In this document: in pieces, positions 1 to 8,225 of the stretch | How positions within the stretch are numbered: the first letter of the stretch is position 1 | Layout of the letters: each line of letters begins with the position of its first letter | Origin: Malikia spinosa | GTDB lineage: Bacteria > Pseudomonadota > Gammaproteobacteria > Burkholderiales > Burkholderiaceae_C | Direction: 5' to 3' | DNA: 64,000 nt | Assembly (NCBI RefSeq): GCF_002980625.1 | Contig: NZ_PVLR01000024.1 | Location: 121,153-185,152, forward strand | The notes under the pieces: model-generated | The model's input: only the letters and a program-made list of their open reading frames with translations | Databases searched by the model: none | Told to the model about the DNA's origin: nothing | Translations under genes and position numbers: made by a program

Positions 1-2
1 CG

Positions 3-350
3 CCAGTTGGCGATGATGAGTCGGTAGTTGATGAAATGCCGCTTCCCCAGTATGACTTCCAAATCTCCAAGGCCAAGAGAGAGCATTGGGCTGCTGAGCG
101 CGAGCAAGCTGCCTTCCGCAAGGAGGCTGGTGAGCTGATCGAGCGCGCCGAGCATATTGCCGCCTTTGCCCGCGCGGGCGCCAATCTGCGCGCCAAGCTG
201 GAAGCCTGGTCCGCCGTACTGCCGCCACAGTTGGTGGGCCGCGATGAGGCTGCAATTCGGTCCACGCTGGTGGAGCAGTTGGAACAGGTGCTGCGCGAGC
301 TGGCAACCGCCATCACTGCCCAGGCGCAGGAGACGGCTCATGCTGGCTGA
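3..350 (+). CDS. Terminase small subunit (partial, start outside the window)
   Basis: The reading frame is open from base 3 to the stop at 348-350, giving 115 residues of a protein whose N-terminus lies outside the window. The visible part is mostly charged alpha-helix rich in Ala, Glu and Arg, like the C-terminal half of Nu1-type small terminases. In that family the missing N-terminus carries a DNA-binding helix-turn-helix that recognises the packaging site. The gene ends inside the start of the large terminase (11-bp overlap), the usual translational coupling of the two subunits. The identification rests mainly on this position and on general composition. Confidence 0.7.
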   Translation, partial: PVGDDESVVDEMPLPQYDFQISKAKREHWAAEREQAAFRKEAGELIERAEHIAAFARAGANLRAKLEAWSAVLPPQLVGRDEAAIRSTLVEQLEQVLRELATAITAQAQETAHAG

Positions 351-2259
351 GTCCATGAGCTTTTTTTGCTCGCCGGAGGTCGGCCTGCGCGCCATGGCCC
401 GAGCTCTGGCCCCGCGCAAAGCCCTCACCGTCAGCCAATGGGCTGATGACAACCGGCACCTCTCCAGCAAAGGCAGTTCCGTTACCGGGGAGTGGGTGAC
501 CGATCGCAACCCGCCGCTGCGCGAGCCGATGGACTGCCTGAGCGCGCGCAGCAATGTGCGCGATGTAGTGCTGATGTTCCCGATCCAGTTCGGCAAGACC
601 GAGGTAGCCGTCAACGCCTTGGGCTACTGCATGGACCACGACCCCTGCCCGGTGATGGTGTGCCTGCCCGGCGAGGTCAGCATGCAGAAGTGGGTGGCAC
701 AGAAGCTCAACCCGGCCATTGACGAATCTCCGGCCATGAAGCGGGCCCTTACCAGCGTTGCCAGCCGCGACGCCACCAACACTCGAACCTTCAAGGATTT
801 CGCCGGCGGCCAGCTGTACGTCGAGCACGCCGGCAGCCCGAGTCGCCTGAAATCGACGACCGTGCGCAAGCTGATCGTGGATGAAGTGGATGAGTTCGCC
901 AACAACTTCAGCGGCGGCGACGACCCGCTGGAAATGCTCAACGGCCGCACCAGCGCTTTCCCCACCACCAGCCAGCGGTTGTACATCAGCACGCCGCAGA
1001 TCAAGGGCATCAGCCGCATCGAGCAGCTGTGGCTGAAAAGCGACCAGCGTCGCTACCATGTGCCGTGCCCGCACTGCGGTCACCTGCAGCACCTGGAGTG
1101 GTCTGGCCTGCACTGGACACCCGACGTCAGCCAGGTCTGGTACACCTGCCAGGAGTGCGGCGCCCAGATCGACGAACACCACAAGACCGCCATGATCGCG
1201 GCCGGCCAGTGGATCCCTGGCAATCCAGGCGCCAAGGTGCGCGGCTACCACATCAACTGCCTGTACTACCAGTTCGGCCTGGGCCCGCGCTGGGCCGAGC
1301 TGGCAGAGGCCTGGCGCGAAGTGCAGAGCGACCCCGCGCGCCACAAGACCTTCATGAACGACCGTCTTGCCGAGCCCTGGGAAGACGCCGCCATGCGCGC
1401 CGTGCGCCACAACGCTATTGCCGACCGGGCCGAGCCATACAAGCTGCGCGTGGCACCCATGGGCGTGCTGGCCGTCACCGCCGGCGTGGACACGCAGGAC
1501 AACCGCCTGGCCGTGCACATCACCGGCTGGGGCCGTGGCATGGCCTTCTGGACGCTGGATTACGTGGAGCTGATGGGCGACCCAGCCGACGACGCCGTGT
1601 GGGTCGCGCTGACCGAGCTGCTCAACACGCCGATCCAGCACGAGTGTGGTGCCACCCTGCGCATCGAGGCCATGGCCAACGACATGGGCGGCCACCGTGG
1701 CGAGGCGGTCAAGGCCTATGTGCGCGACCGGCGCGTGCGCCGGCCCATGGTCATCTTCGGCGCCACCGCCAACAACGCGCCGGTGCTCGGAAAGGGCAAG
1801 TTGATGGACGTGGACTGGCGCGGTCGCGTGGACAAGCGCGGCGTCACCGTCTACCAGGTCGGTACCGTGGCGGCCAAGCACTGGTTGTACGGGCGCCTGT
1901 CCACTGACGCCGACAAGCCCAGCGACCAGCGCCAGACCCACTTCAGCCAAGACCTGGAGCCCAGCTACTTCGCTGGCCTGGTCAGCGAGACCTACAACCC
2001 GGCCAAGAACCGCTTCGACAAGCGCCGCGGCGCGCGCAACGAACCGCTGGACACCTGGGTCTACAGCTACGCCGCCGCGCACCACCCGGAGCTGCGGCTG
2101 CACCGCGCCACCAAGGCCGATTGGGACCGCCGCGAGGCACAGTTGCTGGCCATGGCCCAGGCAGGCAGCGCGCCTGCTGAGGTGCTGGTGCAAACCCAAC
2201 CTGTTACCGCATCCACTGCGCCATCGACCAATCTGTTCGATCTTGCCTACGGAAGCTGA
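340..2259 (+). CDS. Phage terminase large subunit (GpA family)
   Basis: A 639-residue DNA-packaging motor that cuts the concatemer and pumps DNA into the prohead. The ATPase P-loop variant FPIQFGKTE lies near residues 80-88 (Lys86) and the Walker B LIVDEVDEF near 178-186. A CPHCG...CQECG zinc-ribbon-like pair lies around residues 245-275. The C-terminal nuclease half contains VTAGVDTQDNRL. The ATG at 340 is chosen because AGGAG lies about 8 bases upstream and it overlaps the small subunit gene. A longer upstream extension of the frame only reads through the small-subunit gene. Length and motif order match lambda GpA (641 residues). Confidence 0.96.
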   Translation: MLAESMSFFCSPEVGLRAMARALAPRKALTVSQWADDNRHLSSKGSSVTGEWVTDRNPPLREPMDCLSARSNVRDVVLMFPIQFGKTEVAVNALGYCMDHDPCPVMVCLPGEVSMQKWVAQKLNPAIDESPAMKRALTSVASRDATNTRTFKDFAGGQLYVEHAGSPSRLKSTTVRKLIVDEVDEFANNFSGGDDPLEMLNGRTSAFPTTSQRLYISTPQIKGISRIEQLWLKSDQRRYHVPCPHCGHLQHLEWSGLHWTPDVSQVWYTCQECGAQIDEHHKTAMIAAGQWIPGNPGAKVRGYHINCLYYQFGLGPRWAELAEAWREVQSDPARHKTFMNDRLAEPWEDAAMRAVRHNAIADRAEPYKLRVAPMGVLAVTAGVDTQDNRLAVHITGWGRGMAFWTLDYVELMGDPADDAVWVALTELLNTPIQHECGATLRIEAMANDMGGHRGEAVKAYVRDRRVRRPMVIFGATANNAPVLGKGKLMDVDWRGRVDKRGVTVYQVGTVAAKHWLYGRLSTDADKPSDQRQTHFSQDLEPSYFAGLVSETYNPAKNRFDKRRGARNEPLDTWVYSYAAAHHPELRLHRATKADWDRREAQLLAMAQAGSAPAEVLVQTQPVTASTAPSTNLFDLAYGS

Positions 2260-2263
2260 TCCT

Positions 2264-2578
2264 ATGACACCCGAGAACTCGACCCGCATGAAGAAATTCA
2301 CCGACAACATCGACCCCGTGGCCGTGATCGAACAGGAGGCGCGCGCGGTCGCGCTGTCGTTTGGCGTCAGCACGCCGGACGATGCCGCCGCCGCCCTGGT
2401 CGAGCGGGTGCTGATGCGGTTGGGAGGAGGGCAGCTCTACCTGCCCAAGAGGTCCGCTCAGTTGCAACGTGCTCGGCACCAAGAGATTCGTGCCCGCTTC
2501 AAGGGCAACAATGTGGATGAACTGGCGCGAGAGTACGGGTTGACGTCGCGCAGCGTGAGGCGGATTGTGCAGGTTTGA
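2264..2578 (+). CDS. Mor transcription activator family protein
   Basis: A 104-residue protein ending in a helix-turn-helix (DELAREYGLTSRSVRRIV) preceded by the GGGQLYLPK segment typical of the Mor/C family that activates middle and late genes in Mu-like phages. The ATG at 2264 is preferred over a TTG at 2243 because GGAAG lies 7-8 bases upstream and the TTG would overlap the terminase end. It sits inside the packaging operon, between the large terminase and the cargo gene. It may act on a late promoter or be an orphan regulator. The family assignment is fairly secure; its target is unknown. Confidence 0.78.
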   Translation: MTPENSTRMKKFTDNIDPVAVIEQEARAVALSFGVSTPDDAAAALVERVLMRLGGGQLYLPKRSAQLQRARHQEIRARFKGNNVDELAREYGLTSRSVRRIVQV

Positions 2579-2631
2579 GAGGCGTGTTGCATATATACCG
2601 CATCTGCGGGTGCTTGGATATTGTTATCAAT

Positions 2632-2660
2632 TTGACTTTGTGGTTTATCTTTGCTGAAAT
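2632..2660 (+). promoter_or_regulatory. Sigma-70-type promoter of the cargo gene
   Basis: The -35 element TTGACT (2632-2637) and the -10 element TGAAAT (2655-2660) are separated by 17 bases, with 5/6 and 4/6 consensus matches. The site lies 32 bases upstream of the AT-rich gene at 2693, in a local AT-rich stretch. A private promoter inside a late operon is typical of lysogenic cargo genes. It is inferred from sequence only. Confidence 0.55.
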
Positions 2661-2692
2661 GTCACTTAGTAAAACACAACCGAGGACAAACG

Positions 2693-3382
2693 ATGATTTC
2701 TTTGTATTATTTTTTAATTGAGCACTGGAATGAAATTGTAATTAATCTTACTGCTAGTGCCATAGTATTTCCAGCGGAGGCATTAATAACAATATTTTGC
2801 ATCAATAAATTAATTTCACGTCGAGAATATAAACGGTGGAGGCCGGCTCGTAGGAACGTTGTAAAAGTATTGTATGAGGCACATCGCACGTTATTCAATG
2901 CGGCACATCACGTTGTTGATCCTGGTTTCCATGTTGAAAAGAGGGGGCATATGATTCCAGAAAGTGTAACGCAGGCGGATGCTAATTATTGGGGTAAATC
3001 TGTTTTCATACCACCTTTGGATGATGTTATGGATAGGCTTAAAAAAACTATTGAGTACAATAATGCTGCACTTGATTCTGAATTTCTTCCGGCAATTTCT
3101 GATTTTTTAATCTCGGCAGAAGAGTTGCATGGAAATATTAAATTTATGATTAATGCGTACAATCCAAAAAATCCTCAAGGTATTTCATGTTTTCATCCGC
3201 GAGAACATCTTTATAAGATGGAGTTGGTCTATAAAAAAATGATTAATACATTTCCAGAGATAAAAAATGATTTTGGTAATGGCCCGGTGGCTATTTTGAC
3301 GGCTGTGCAATTGGAAAAAATTTACGATAAGGCCGCATTGAGTAATAATAAAATTGAGTTCATCGAGAATCGGGGTGTGTGA
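2693..3382 (+). CDS. Membrane-anchored hypothetical protein, AT-rich prophage cargo (moron)
   Basis: A 229-residue protein I do not recognise. One hydrophobic segment lies at about residues 15-38 (IVINLTASAIVFPAEALITI...). A basic stretch follows (SRREYKRWRPARRN), which by the positive-inside rule puts a cytoplasmic domain of about 190 residues at the C-terminus. The gene is conspicuously AT-rich with A/T-ending codons, unlike the GC-rich genes on both sides, so it was acquired separately. It has its own sigma-70-like promoter and is followed by a 9-bp inverted repeat. The ATG at 2693 has CGAGGA upstream; an in-frame start at 2651 would extend it by 14 residues without a good ribosome site. 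A role in superinfection exclusion or host modification is conceivable but unproven. Confidence 0.8.
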   Translation: MISLYYFLIEHWNEIVINLTASAIVFPAEALITIFCINKLISRREYKRWRPARRNVVKVLYEAHRTLFNAAHHVVDPGFHVEKRGHMIPESVTQADANYWGKSVFIPPLDDVMDRLKKTIEYNNAALDSEFLPAISDFLISAEELHGNIKFMINAYNPKNPQGISCFHPREHLYKMELVYKKMINTFPEIKNDFGNGPVAILTAVQLEKIYDKAALSNNKIEFIENRGV

Positions 3383-3403
3383 AATATTCTTTCGTAATAA
3401 ATG

Positions 3404-3443
3404 CGGACATTTTTTTGTGACGCCTGTCAACTAGAAATGTCCG
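3404..3443. repeat. Inverted repeat CGGACATTT...AAATGTCCG downstream of the cargo gene
   Basis: Two perfect 9-bp arms at 3404-3412 and 3435-3443 are separated by 22 bases, in the gap between the cargo gene and the W-like gene. The spacer is too long for a classic terminator, but the position suggests a transcript end, an operator or the edge of the inserted segment. Confidence 0.5.
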
Positions 3444-3467
3444 AGCCAGCCCGGCAAAGTGCTGGGC

Positions 3468-3701
3468 ATGGGTATCTACAGCCACCTCAGCACCGATGAA
3501 CTGACAGCCAAGCGCGACCGTCTGCTGGCCGCGCTTGAGTCGCGCCTGACCGGCCCGAGCAGTGTGTCGTCCACCGGCCGCTCGGTCGGCTACCAGCACG
3601 CCAACCAGACCGCCGAGATCCGGCGCGAGCTGGACGCGATCAACGTCGAACTGTCGCGCCGCGATGGTGCCCCGGCCCGTGGCCCGATCTACCTGGTGTG
3701 A
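3468..3701 (+). CDS. Head-to-tail joining protein, gpW family
   Basis: A 77-residue protein starting MGIYSHLSTDELTAKRDRLLAAL and ending in GPIYLV. The small helical fold, length and position just before the portal gene match lambda gpW, which binds the portal after packaging and provides the surface for tail attachment. A GTG at 3459 is an alternative start three codons upstream; ATG 3468 gives the typical gpW N-terminus. The stop overlaps the GTG start of the portal gene (GTGA), indicating coupled translation. Confidence 0.85.
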   Translation: MGIYSHLSTDELTAKRDRLLAALESRLTGPSSVSSTGRSVGYQHANQTAEIRRELDAINVELSRRDGAPARGPIYLV

Positions 3702-5338
3702 CGATCGTGGCAGGCATTCCGTCGCTCATCTCCAAAGGCTGGCGCTCCGCTGTATCGGTGCTCGGCCTTGGTGGTGGCGCGCAGATGTCTGCCCACCAGG
3801 CGGCTGGCAACAGCCTGCCGCTGATGAACTGGAACCCGCTGCGGGCCAGCGCCGACGCCGACACGCTGCCCGACCTGTCCACGCTGACGGCGCGCTCGCG
3901 CGATCTCGCGCGCAACAACGGCCTGATGGCCGGCGGCATGCAGACGCTGCGCGACAACATCGTCGGCGCGACGCTGCGTCTGAGTGCAACGCCCGACTAC
4001 CGCCTGCTGGGCTGGAGTCGCGAGCAGGCGCGCGAGTGGGGCAACCAGACCGAGTCCAAGTTCCGCACCTGGGCCGAGACCAACGAGTGTGACGCCTCTC
4101 GCACGCTCAATCTGCTGGGCCTGACGCTGCAGGCGCTGGGTGGAACCATGCTCAATGGCGATGCGCTGGCCTTGCCGCTGTGGTTGCCAAGCCCAGGGCT
4201 GAAATGGAACACCCGGCTGCTGATGGTCGAGTCCGACCGCCTGTGCACGCCGCAGGAGCTGCGCCACCGCGATGACATTCGGGGCGGCATCGAGTTCGAT
4301 GTCTACGGCGCACCGATGGCATATTGCGTGCTCAAGCATCACCCGGGCGATTGGATCAGCACCCGATCGGGCTACCAGGAGTGGGAGCGCATTCCGGCGT
4401 ACACCGCCTGGGGCCGCCGCCGCGTGCTGCACCTGCACGACAAGGAACGCACCGGACAGAGCCGGGGCAAGCCCGTGGTCGCCAGCGTGATGACCGAATT
4501 CCACATGGCTGGCAAGTACGCAAGCAACGAGCTGCAGGCCAGCCTGGCCAACTCGCTGGTGGCGGCTTTCCTCGAGTCCGACTTGGACCCGACATCGGCC
4601 GCCGAGATTTTCGGCACCGATGTCAGCGGTGCCTGGAAGGACTTCGTGCGCCGCAAGCCCACGGTGCGCCAGATGGAGGGTGCCGCCATCCTGCCGCTGC
4701 CGCCCGGTGCCAAGCTCAACAGCTTCACCCCAGGGCGGCCGAACGCGGCCTTCGAGGCCTTCATGCTGGCGAGCCTGCGCAACATCGCCGCCGGCATGAA
4801 CATGCCCTACGAGCTGCTGCTCAAGGACTTCAGCAAGACCAACTACTCGTCGGCACGCGCCGCGCTGCTGGAGGCCTGGCGCTACTTCAACGGCCGCCGC
4901 CGCTGGCTGACCGACTACTGGCTGCGCGAGGTCTACCTGTTGTGGCTGGAGGAGGCCATCAACGCCGGCGAGATCGAGGCCCCCGGTTTCTACGACAACC
5001 GCTATGCCTACGCACGTTGCCGCTTCATCTTCGGTGGTCGTGGCTGGGTGGACCCAGTCAAGGACGCCACCGCGTCCAAGATCCGGCGCGAGTCCCAGGT
5101 CAGCACGCTCGAGCAGGAATGCGCCGAGCAGGGCCTGGACTATGAGGAAGTGCTGGACCAGCTGGCAATCGAGCGCCAGATGATGCTGGCGCGCGGCCTG
5201 AACCCGGATGCCGCCAGCCCGGTGGCCGTGGCTGCTGCCAGCGCACCAAGCTCGCCGGATGAGGCATCCGACCCAGAGGACGGCACCGACCCGCAGGACG
5301 GCGCCGATCAGGAACCACCCCAGGACCCCGCCGCATGA
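3698..5338 (+). CDS. Phage portal protein (lambda gpB family)
   Basis: A 546-residue portal that forms the dodecameric ring at one capsid vertex for DNA passage. Typical segments include RSRDLARNNGLMAGGMQTL near the N-terminus and MPYELLLKDFSKTNYSSARAAL near residue 370, followed by an acidic, Pro/Ala-rich tail (DEASDPEDGTDPQDG) that is probably disordered. It starts with GTG at 3698, overlapping the previous stop by 4 bases, and its end overlaps the protease start by 4 bases. Length and order match lambda gene B. Confidence 0.95.
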   Translation: MTIVAGIPSLISKGWRSAVSVLGLGGGAQMSAHQAAGNSLPLMNWNPLRASADADTLPDLSTLTARSRDLARNNGLMAGGMQTLRDNIVGATLRLSATPDYRLLGWSREQAREWGNQTESKFRTWAETNECDASRTLNLLGLTLQALGGTMLNGDALALPLWLPSPGLKWNTRLLMVESDRLCTPQELRHRDDIRGGIEFDVYGAPMAYCVLKHHPGDWISTRSGYQEWERIPAYTAWGRRRVLHLHDKERTGQSRGKPVVASVMTEFHMAGKYASNELQASLANSLVAAFLESDLDPTSAAEIFGTDVSGAWKDFVRRKPTVRQMEGAAILPLPPGAKLNSFTPGRPNAAFEAFMLASLRNIAAGMNMPYELLLKDFSKTNYSSARAALLEAWRYFNGRRRWLTDYWLREVYLLWLEEAINAGEIEAPGFYDNRYAYARCRFIFGGRGWVDPVKDATASKIRRESQVSTLEQECAEQGLDYEEVLDQLAIERQMMLARGLNPDAASPVAVAAASAPSSPDEASDPEDGTDPQDGADQEPPQDPAA

Positions 5339-6762
5339 GCTTCGCCCGCCATTACCCGCACCTGGCCGCGCGCGTGTTCAACACGCCGCTGCTGGTGCAC
5401 CCACAAAAACTGGACGCCATCATTGCCGGCATTGGCCCGCGCTTGCTCGGCCTGGGGGATGGTGCCGATGTGGCAGCGCTGAAGGCCAGTCAGGCCGGCG
5501 CGCAGCTGCTGCCGGCCGAGCTGTTCAGCACCAAGCGCGACACCAGTAGCGATGGCCAGCCCTACGCGGTGTCGGATGGGGTCGCCTACATCCCTGTCAG
5601 CGGCGCCCTTGTGCACCGCAGCCGCATGGAGGCTGATTCCAGCCGTCTGCTCGGCTACAACGAGGTGGCCATGCTGGTCGAGGAGGCAATGGCTGACCGC
5701 TCGGTCCATGCGCTGCTGCTGAACTTTGACAGTCCCGGCGGCGAGGCGCAAGGCGCCTTCGAGTTTGCCGACCGCCTGGCCGCGCTGCGCGGGCAGGGCA
5801 AGCGCATCGTTGCCATGGCCGATGGCATGGCTGCCAGCGCCGCCTATCTGGCAGCCGCTGCCGCCGACGAGATTGTGTTGACCTCGAGCGCCTACGTCGG
5901 CTCGATCGGCGTGGTGATGCGCCACGTCGACTTCAGCCAGGCGCTGGCCAGCGATGGCGTCAAGGTCACGCACATCTATGCCGGCGCCCACAAGGTCGAC
6001 GGCAACCCCTACGAGCCGCTGCCGGCCGCCGTACGTGCCGACATGCAGGCCGAGATCGATGGGCTCTACGAGATGTTCGTGCAGTCCGTCGCCGCCAACC
6101 GCCGCCTGGAACCGTCCGCCGTGCGCAAGACACAGGCGCAGGTGTACCGCGGCGCCGCCGCACTCGCCGTTGGCCTTGCTGACCGCCTGGGCACCACCGA
6201 TCAAGTCATCACCGAGCTGGCCGCGCAGCGGTCCCGCTCTTTCCCTGTCGGGCAGACCGCCCGCGCAAACGCCACCCCTGGAGCAACCACCATGGCAAAC
6301 CAAGCAGGCGGTCAATCGGCCGCCCCGGGCGCGCAAGCGCCGCAACCGGCCGTCGCCACTGCCACCACTCCCTTCTCTGCCGACCCGGCGCAGGCCCGCA
6401 GCGAGGGCCACGCCGCCGGCGTACAGGCCGAGCGCGAGCGTGTCGGCGCCATCCTGGGTCACGAGCGCGCTGGCGCCCACATGGCCGTGGCACTGACCTG
6501 CATCAACACCGGCCTGAGCGCCGAGCAGGCGGGCCAGATCATGGCTGCGCTGCCTGGCGCTCAGCCGGTGGCTGCTGCTGCTGCTGCTGCCGCTGCCGCA
6601 TCGGCCACCACGGCATCGGCGCCCAACCAGTTTTCCGCCGTCATGGCCTCGATCGGCAACCCGGCCGTCTCGGGTATCGAGCCCGCTGCCGCCAGCGCCG
6701 CTTCCGAGCAAGAAACCCTTGCCGCGCAAGTGCTGGCGACCTTCCGCGCGAACACGCGCTGA
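5335..6762 (+). CDS. S49 family prohead protease fused in frame to scaffold (gpC/Nu3-like)
   Basis: A 475-residue protein. Residues ~60-300 are an SppA/ClpP-like S49 peptidase with nucleophile Ser168 in MADGMAASAAYLA and candidate base Lys220 in HKVDGNPYEPL. The 52-residue spacing is that of bacterial SppA. Residues ~320-475 are low-complexity, Ala/Gln-rich and helical, as expected for an internal scaffold. The protease matures the prohead and the scaffold shapes it. A poly-Ala run coded by (GCT)6 lies at 6571-6588. The gene overlaps the portal by 4 bases. Confidence 0.93.
   Translation: MSFARHYPHLAARVFNTPLLVHPQKLDAIIAGIGPRLLGLGDGADVAALKASQAGAQLLPAELFSTKRDTSSDGQPYAVSDGVAYIPVSGALVHRSRMEADSSRLLGYNEVAMLVEEAMADRSVHALLLNFDSPGGEAQGAFEFADRLAALRGQGKRIVAMADGMAASAAYLAAAAADEIVLTSSAYVGSIGVVMRHVDFSQALASDGVKVTHIYAGAHKVDGNPYEPLPAAVRADMQAEIDGLYEMFVQSVAANRRLEPSAVRKTQAQVYRGAAALAVGLADRLGTTDQVITELAAQRSRSFPVGQTARANATPGATTMANQAGGQSAAPGAQAPQPAVATATTPFSADPAQARSEGHAAGVQAERERVGAILGHERAGAHMAVALTCINTGLSAEQAGQIMAALPGAQPVAAAAAAAAAASATTASAPNQFSAVMASIGNPAVSGIEPAAASAASEQETLAAQVLATFRANTR
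6292..6762 (+). CDS. Nested scaffold protein from an internal start (Nu3-like)
   Basis: An in-frame ATG at 6292 (MANQAGGQSAAPG...) begins a 156-residue product identical to the C-terminal part of the protease. GGAG at 6280-6283 gives 8-base spacing to this ATG. In lambda, Nu3 is made in just this way from the 3' part of gene C and acts as the assembly scaffold. The product is predicted from the start site and domain layout and has not been demonstrated. Confidence 0.65.
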   Translation: MANQAGGQSAAPGAQAPQPAVATATTPFSADPAQARSEGHAAGVQAERERVGAILGHERAGAHMAVALTCINTGLSAEQAGQIMAALPGAQPVAAAAAAAAAASATTASAPNQFSAVMASIGNPAVSGIEPAAASAASEQETLAAQVLATFRANTR

Positions 6763-6782
6763 TCTGAAAAAGGAGCAACGCT

Positions 6783-7160
6783 ATGGACTACCAAGCCACT
6801 TTTGGCACCGAGGGCGTCTTGGCCCACGACGCCCTGATCGCAGGCAACGCCCACCTGCTGGTGGGCCGCAAGATCACCATCGCTGCGGGCCAGAACCTGG
6901 TGCGCGGCGCTGTGCTGGGTAAGGTCACGGCCACCGGCAAGTACCTGCTGTCGCTGTCGGCCGCCGCCGATGGCAGTCAGACCCCTGACCTGATCTTGGC
7001 CGAGGACTGCAACGCCAGCGCCGCCGACAAGTCGGTGCTGGCCTATGCCCGCGGCGACTTCAACAGCCGCGCGCTGACCCTGGGCGCTGCGCACACCGTC
7101 GCATCGATCACCGAAGGCCTGCGCGCCAAGGGCATCACGCTGCTGGCGTCGATCGCCTGA
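6783..7160 (+). CDS. Head decoration protein (lambda gpD family)
   Basis: A 125-residue protein, MDYQATFGTEGVLAHDALIAG at the start, with the beta-rich profile and size of lambda gpD (110 residues). Trimers of this protein clamp the expanded capsid. A strong AAAAAGGAG site precedes the ATG. It lies between the protease/scaffold and the major capsid gene, exactly as in lambda. Confidence 0.9.
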   Translation: MDYQATFGTEGVLAHDALIAGNAHLLVGRKITIAAGQNLVRGAVLGKVTATGKYLLSLSAAADGSQTPDLILAEDCNASAADKSVLAYARGDFNSRALTLGAAHTVASITEGLRAKGITLLASIA

Positions 7161-7195
7161 GCCGTCTTCTTACCCACTGAATCCAGGAGATCCCC

Positions 7196-8209
7196 ATGGA
7201 GATTTTCAGCACCGCCGTCTTGGGCCGCGTCGTGGCCGAGCTGCCGCTTCCCGCTCCCTTCATCCTCAACAGCTTCTTCGGCATGATCCAGACCGAGACC
7301 AGCGAGGAAATCCACTTCGACATCGACAGTGGCAGCCGCCGCCTGGCACCCTTCGTGTCGCCCATCGTGGCGGGCCAGGTCGTGCAGTCCAAGGGCTACC
7401 AGACCAAGACCTTCAAGCCGGCCTACGTCAAGGACAAGCGCGTCTTCGATGCCAGCCGTCCCTTCAAGCGTCTGGCGGGCGAGAGCATCGGCGGCCAGCT
7501 CGCTCCGGCCCAGCGCCTGCAACTGGCCCTGGCCACGGAGCTGAGCGACCAGATCAACATGGTGATTCGCCGCCAGGAGGTGATGGCGATCGAGGCACTG
7601 CGCACCGGAAAGGTCACGGTGACGGGTGACTTCTATCCGACCGTCGAGGTCAATTTCGGCCGCGACGCGAGCCTGACAAAAGCGCTGGCCGGTGCCACCC
7701 GCTGGGGCGAGGTGGGCGTGGAGCCGCTCGACGACGTGCAGGCCTGGTCGCTGCTGGCGACCGAAAAGTCTGGCGCCACAGCCAACACCCTGGTGATGGA
7801 TGTCGAGGCCTGGAAGCTGTTCAGCGCATCGGCCAAGGTGCAGAAGCTGCTTGACCGCTTCCGCGGCGCCGAACAGCTCAACCCGACCGTGACGGGCGCG
7901 GGCGGGCGCTACATGGGCAGCATCGGCGACTTCGACATCTGGGTCTACATCGGCTGGTACGAGGACCCGGCCACCGGCAACCTGCTGCCCTTCCTGCCGG
8001 CCAACACCGTGATCGTGACCAGTCCGGACCTAGAAGGCACCCGCGCCTACGGTGCCATCAAGGACGAGGCCGCAGGCCTGCAGGCGCTGCCGTGCTTCGC
8101 CAAGTCCTGGATTCAGGAGGATCCGGCGGTGCGCTACCTGCTGCTGCAGAGCGCCCCGCTGACCGTGCCTTACCGCGTCAACGCCAGCCTCTGCGCCACG
8201 GTGCGCTGA
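7196..8209 (+). CDS. Major capsid protein (lambda gpE family)
   Basis: A 337-residue HK97-fold capsid protein (lambda gpE has 341). Recognisable segments are LNSFFGMIQTETSEEIHFD near residue 22, APFVSPIVAGQ near 51, and FDASRPFKRLAGE near 83. The C-terminal region contains YGAIKDEAAGLQA. An AGGAGA ribosome site sits 8 bases upstream. Hundreds of copies build the icosahedral shell. Confidence 0.95.
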   Translation: MEIFSTAVLGRVVAELPLPAPFILNSFFGMIQTETSEEIHFDIDSGSRRLAPFVSPIVAGQVVQSKGYQTKTFKPAYVKDKRVFDASRPFKRLAGESIGGQLAPAQRLQLALATELSDQINMVIRRQEVMAIEALRTGKVTVTGDFYPTVEVNFGRDASLTKALAGATRWGEVGVEPLDDVQAWSLLATEKSGATANTLVMDVEAWKLFSASAKVQKLLDRFRGAEQLNPTVTGAGGRYMGSIGDFDIWVYIGWYEDPATGNLLPFLPANTVIVTSPDLEGTRAYGAIKDEAAGLQALPCFAKSWIQEDPAVRYLLLQSAPLTVPYRVNASLCATVR

Positions 8210-8225
8210 TCTGCCGCACGCCGCC

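Noticed and set aside
2243..2263. TTG start extending the Mor-family gene
   Set aside because: It lies inside the terminase end and lacks a good ribosome site; ATG 2264 has GGAAG upstream.
313..2373. Long - strand open frame opposite the large terminase
   Set aside because: High GC opens antisense frames; the sequence lacks motifs while the + strand encodes a clear terminase.
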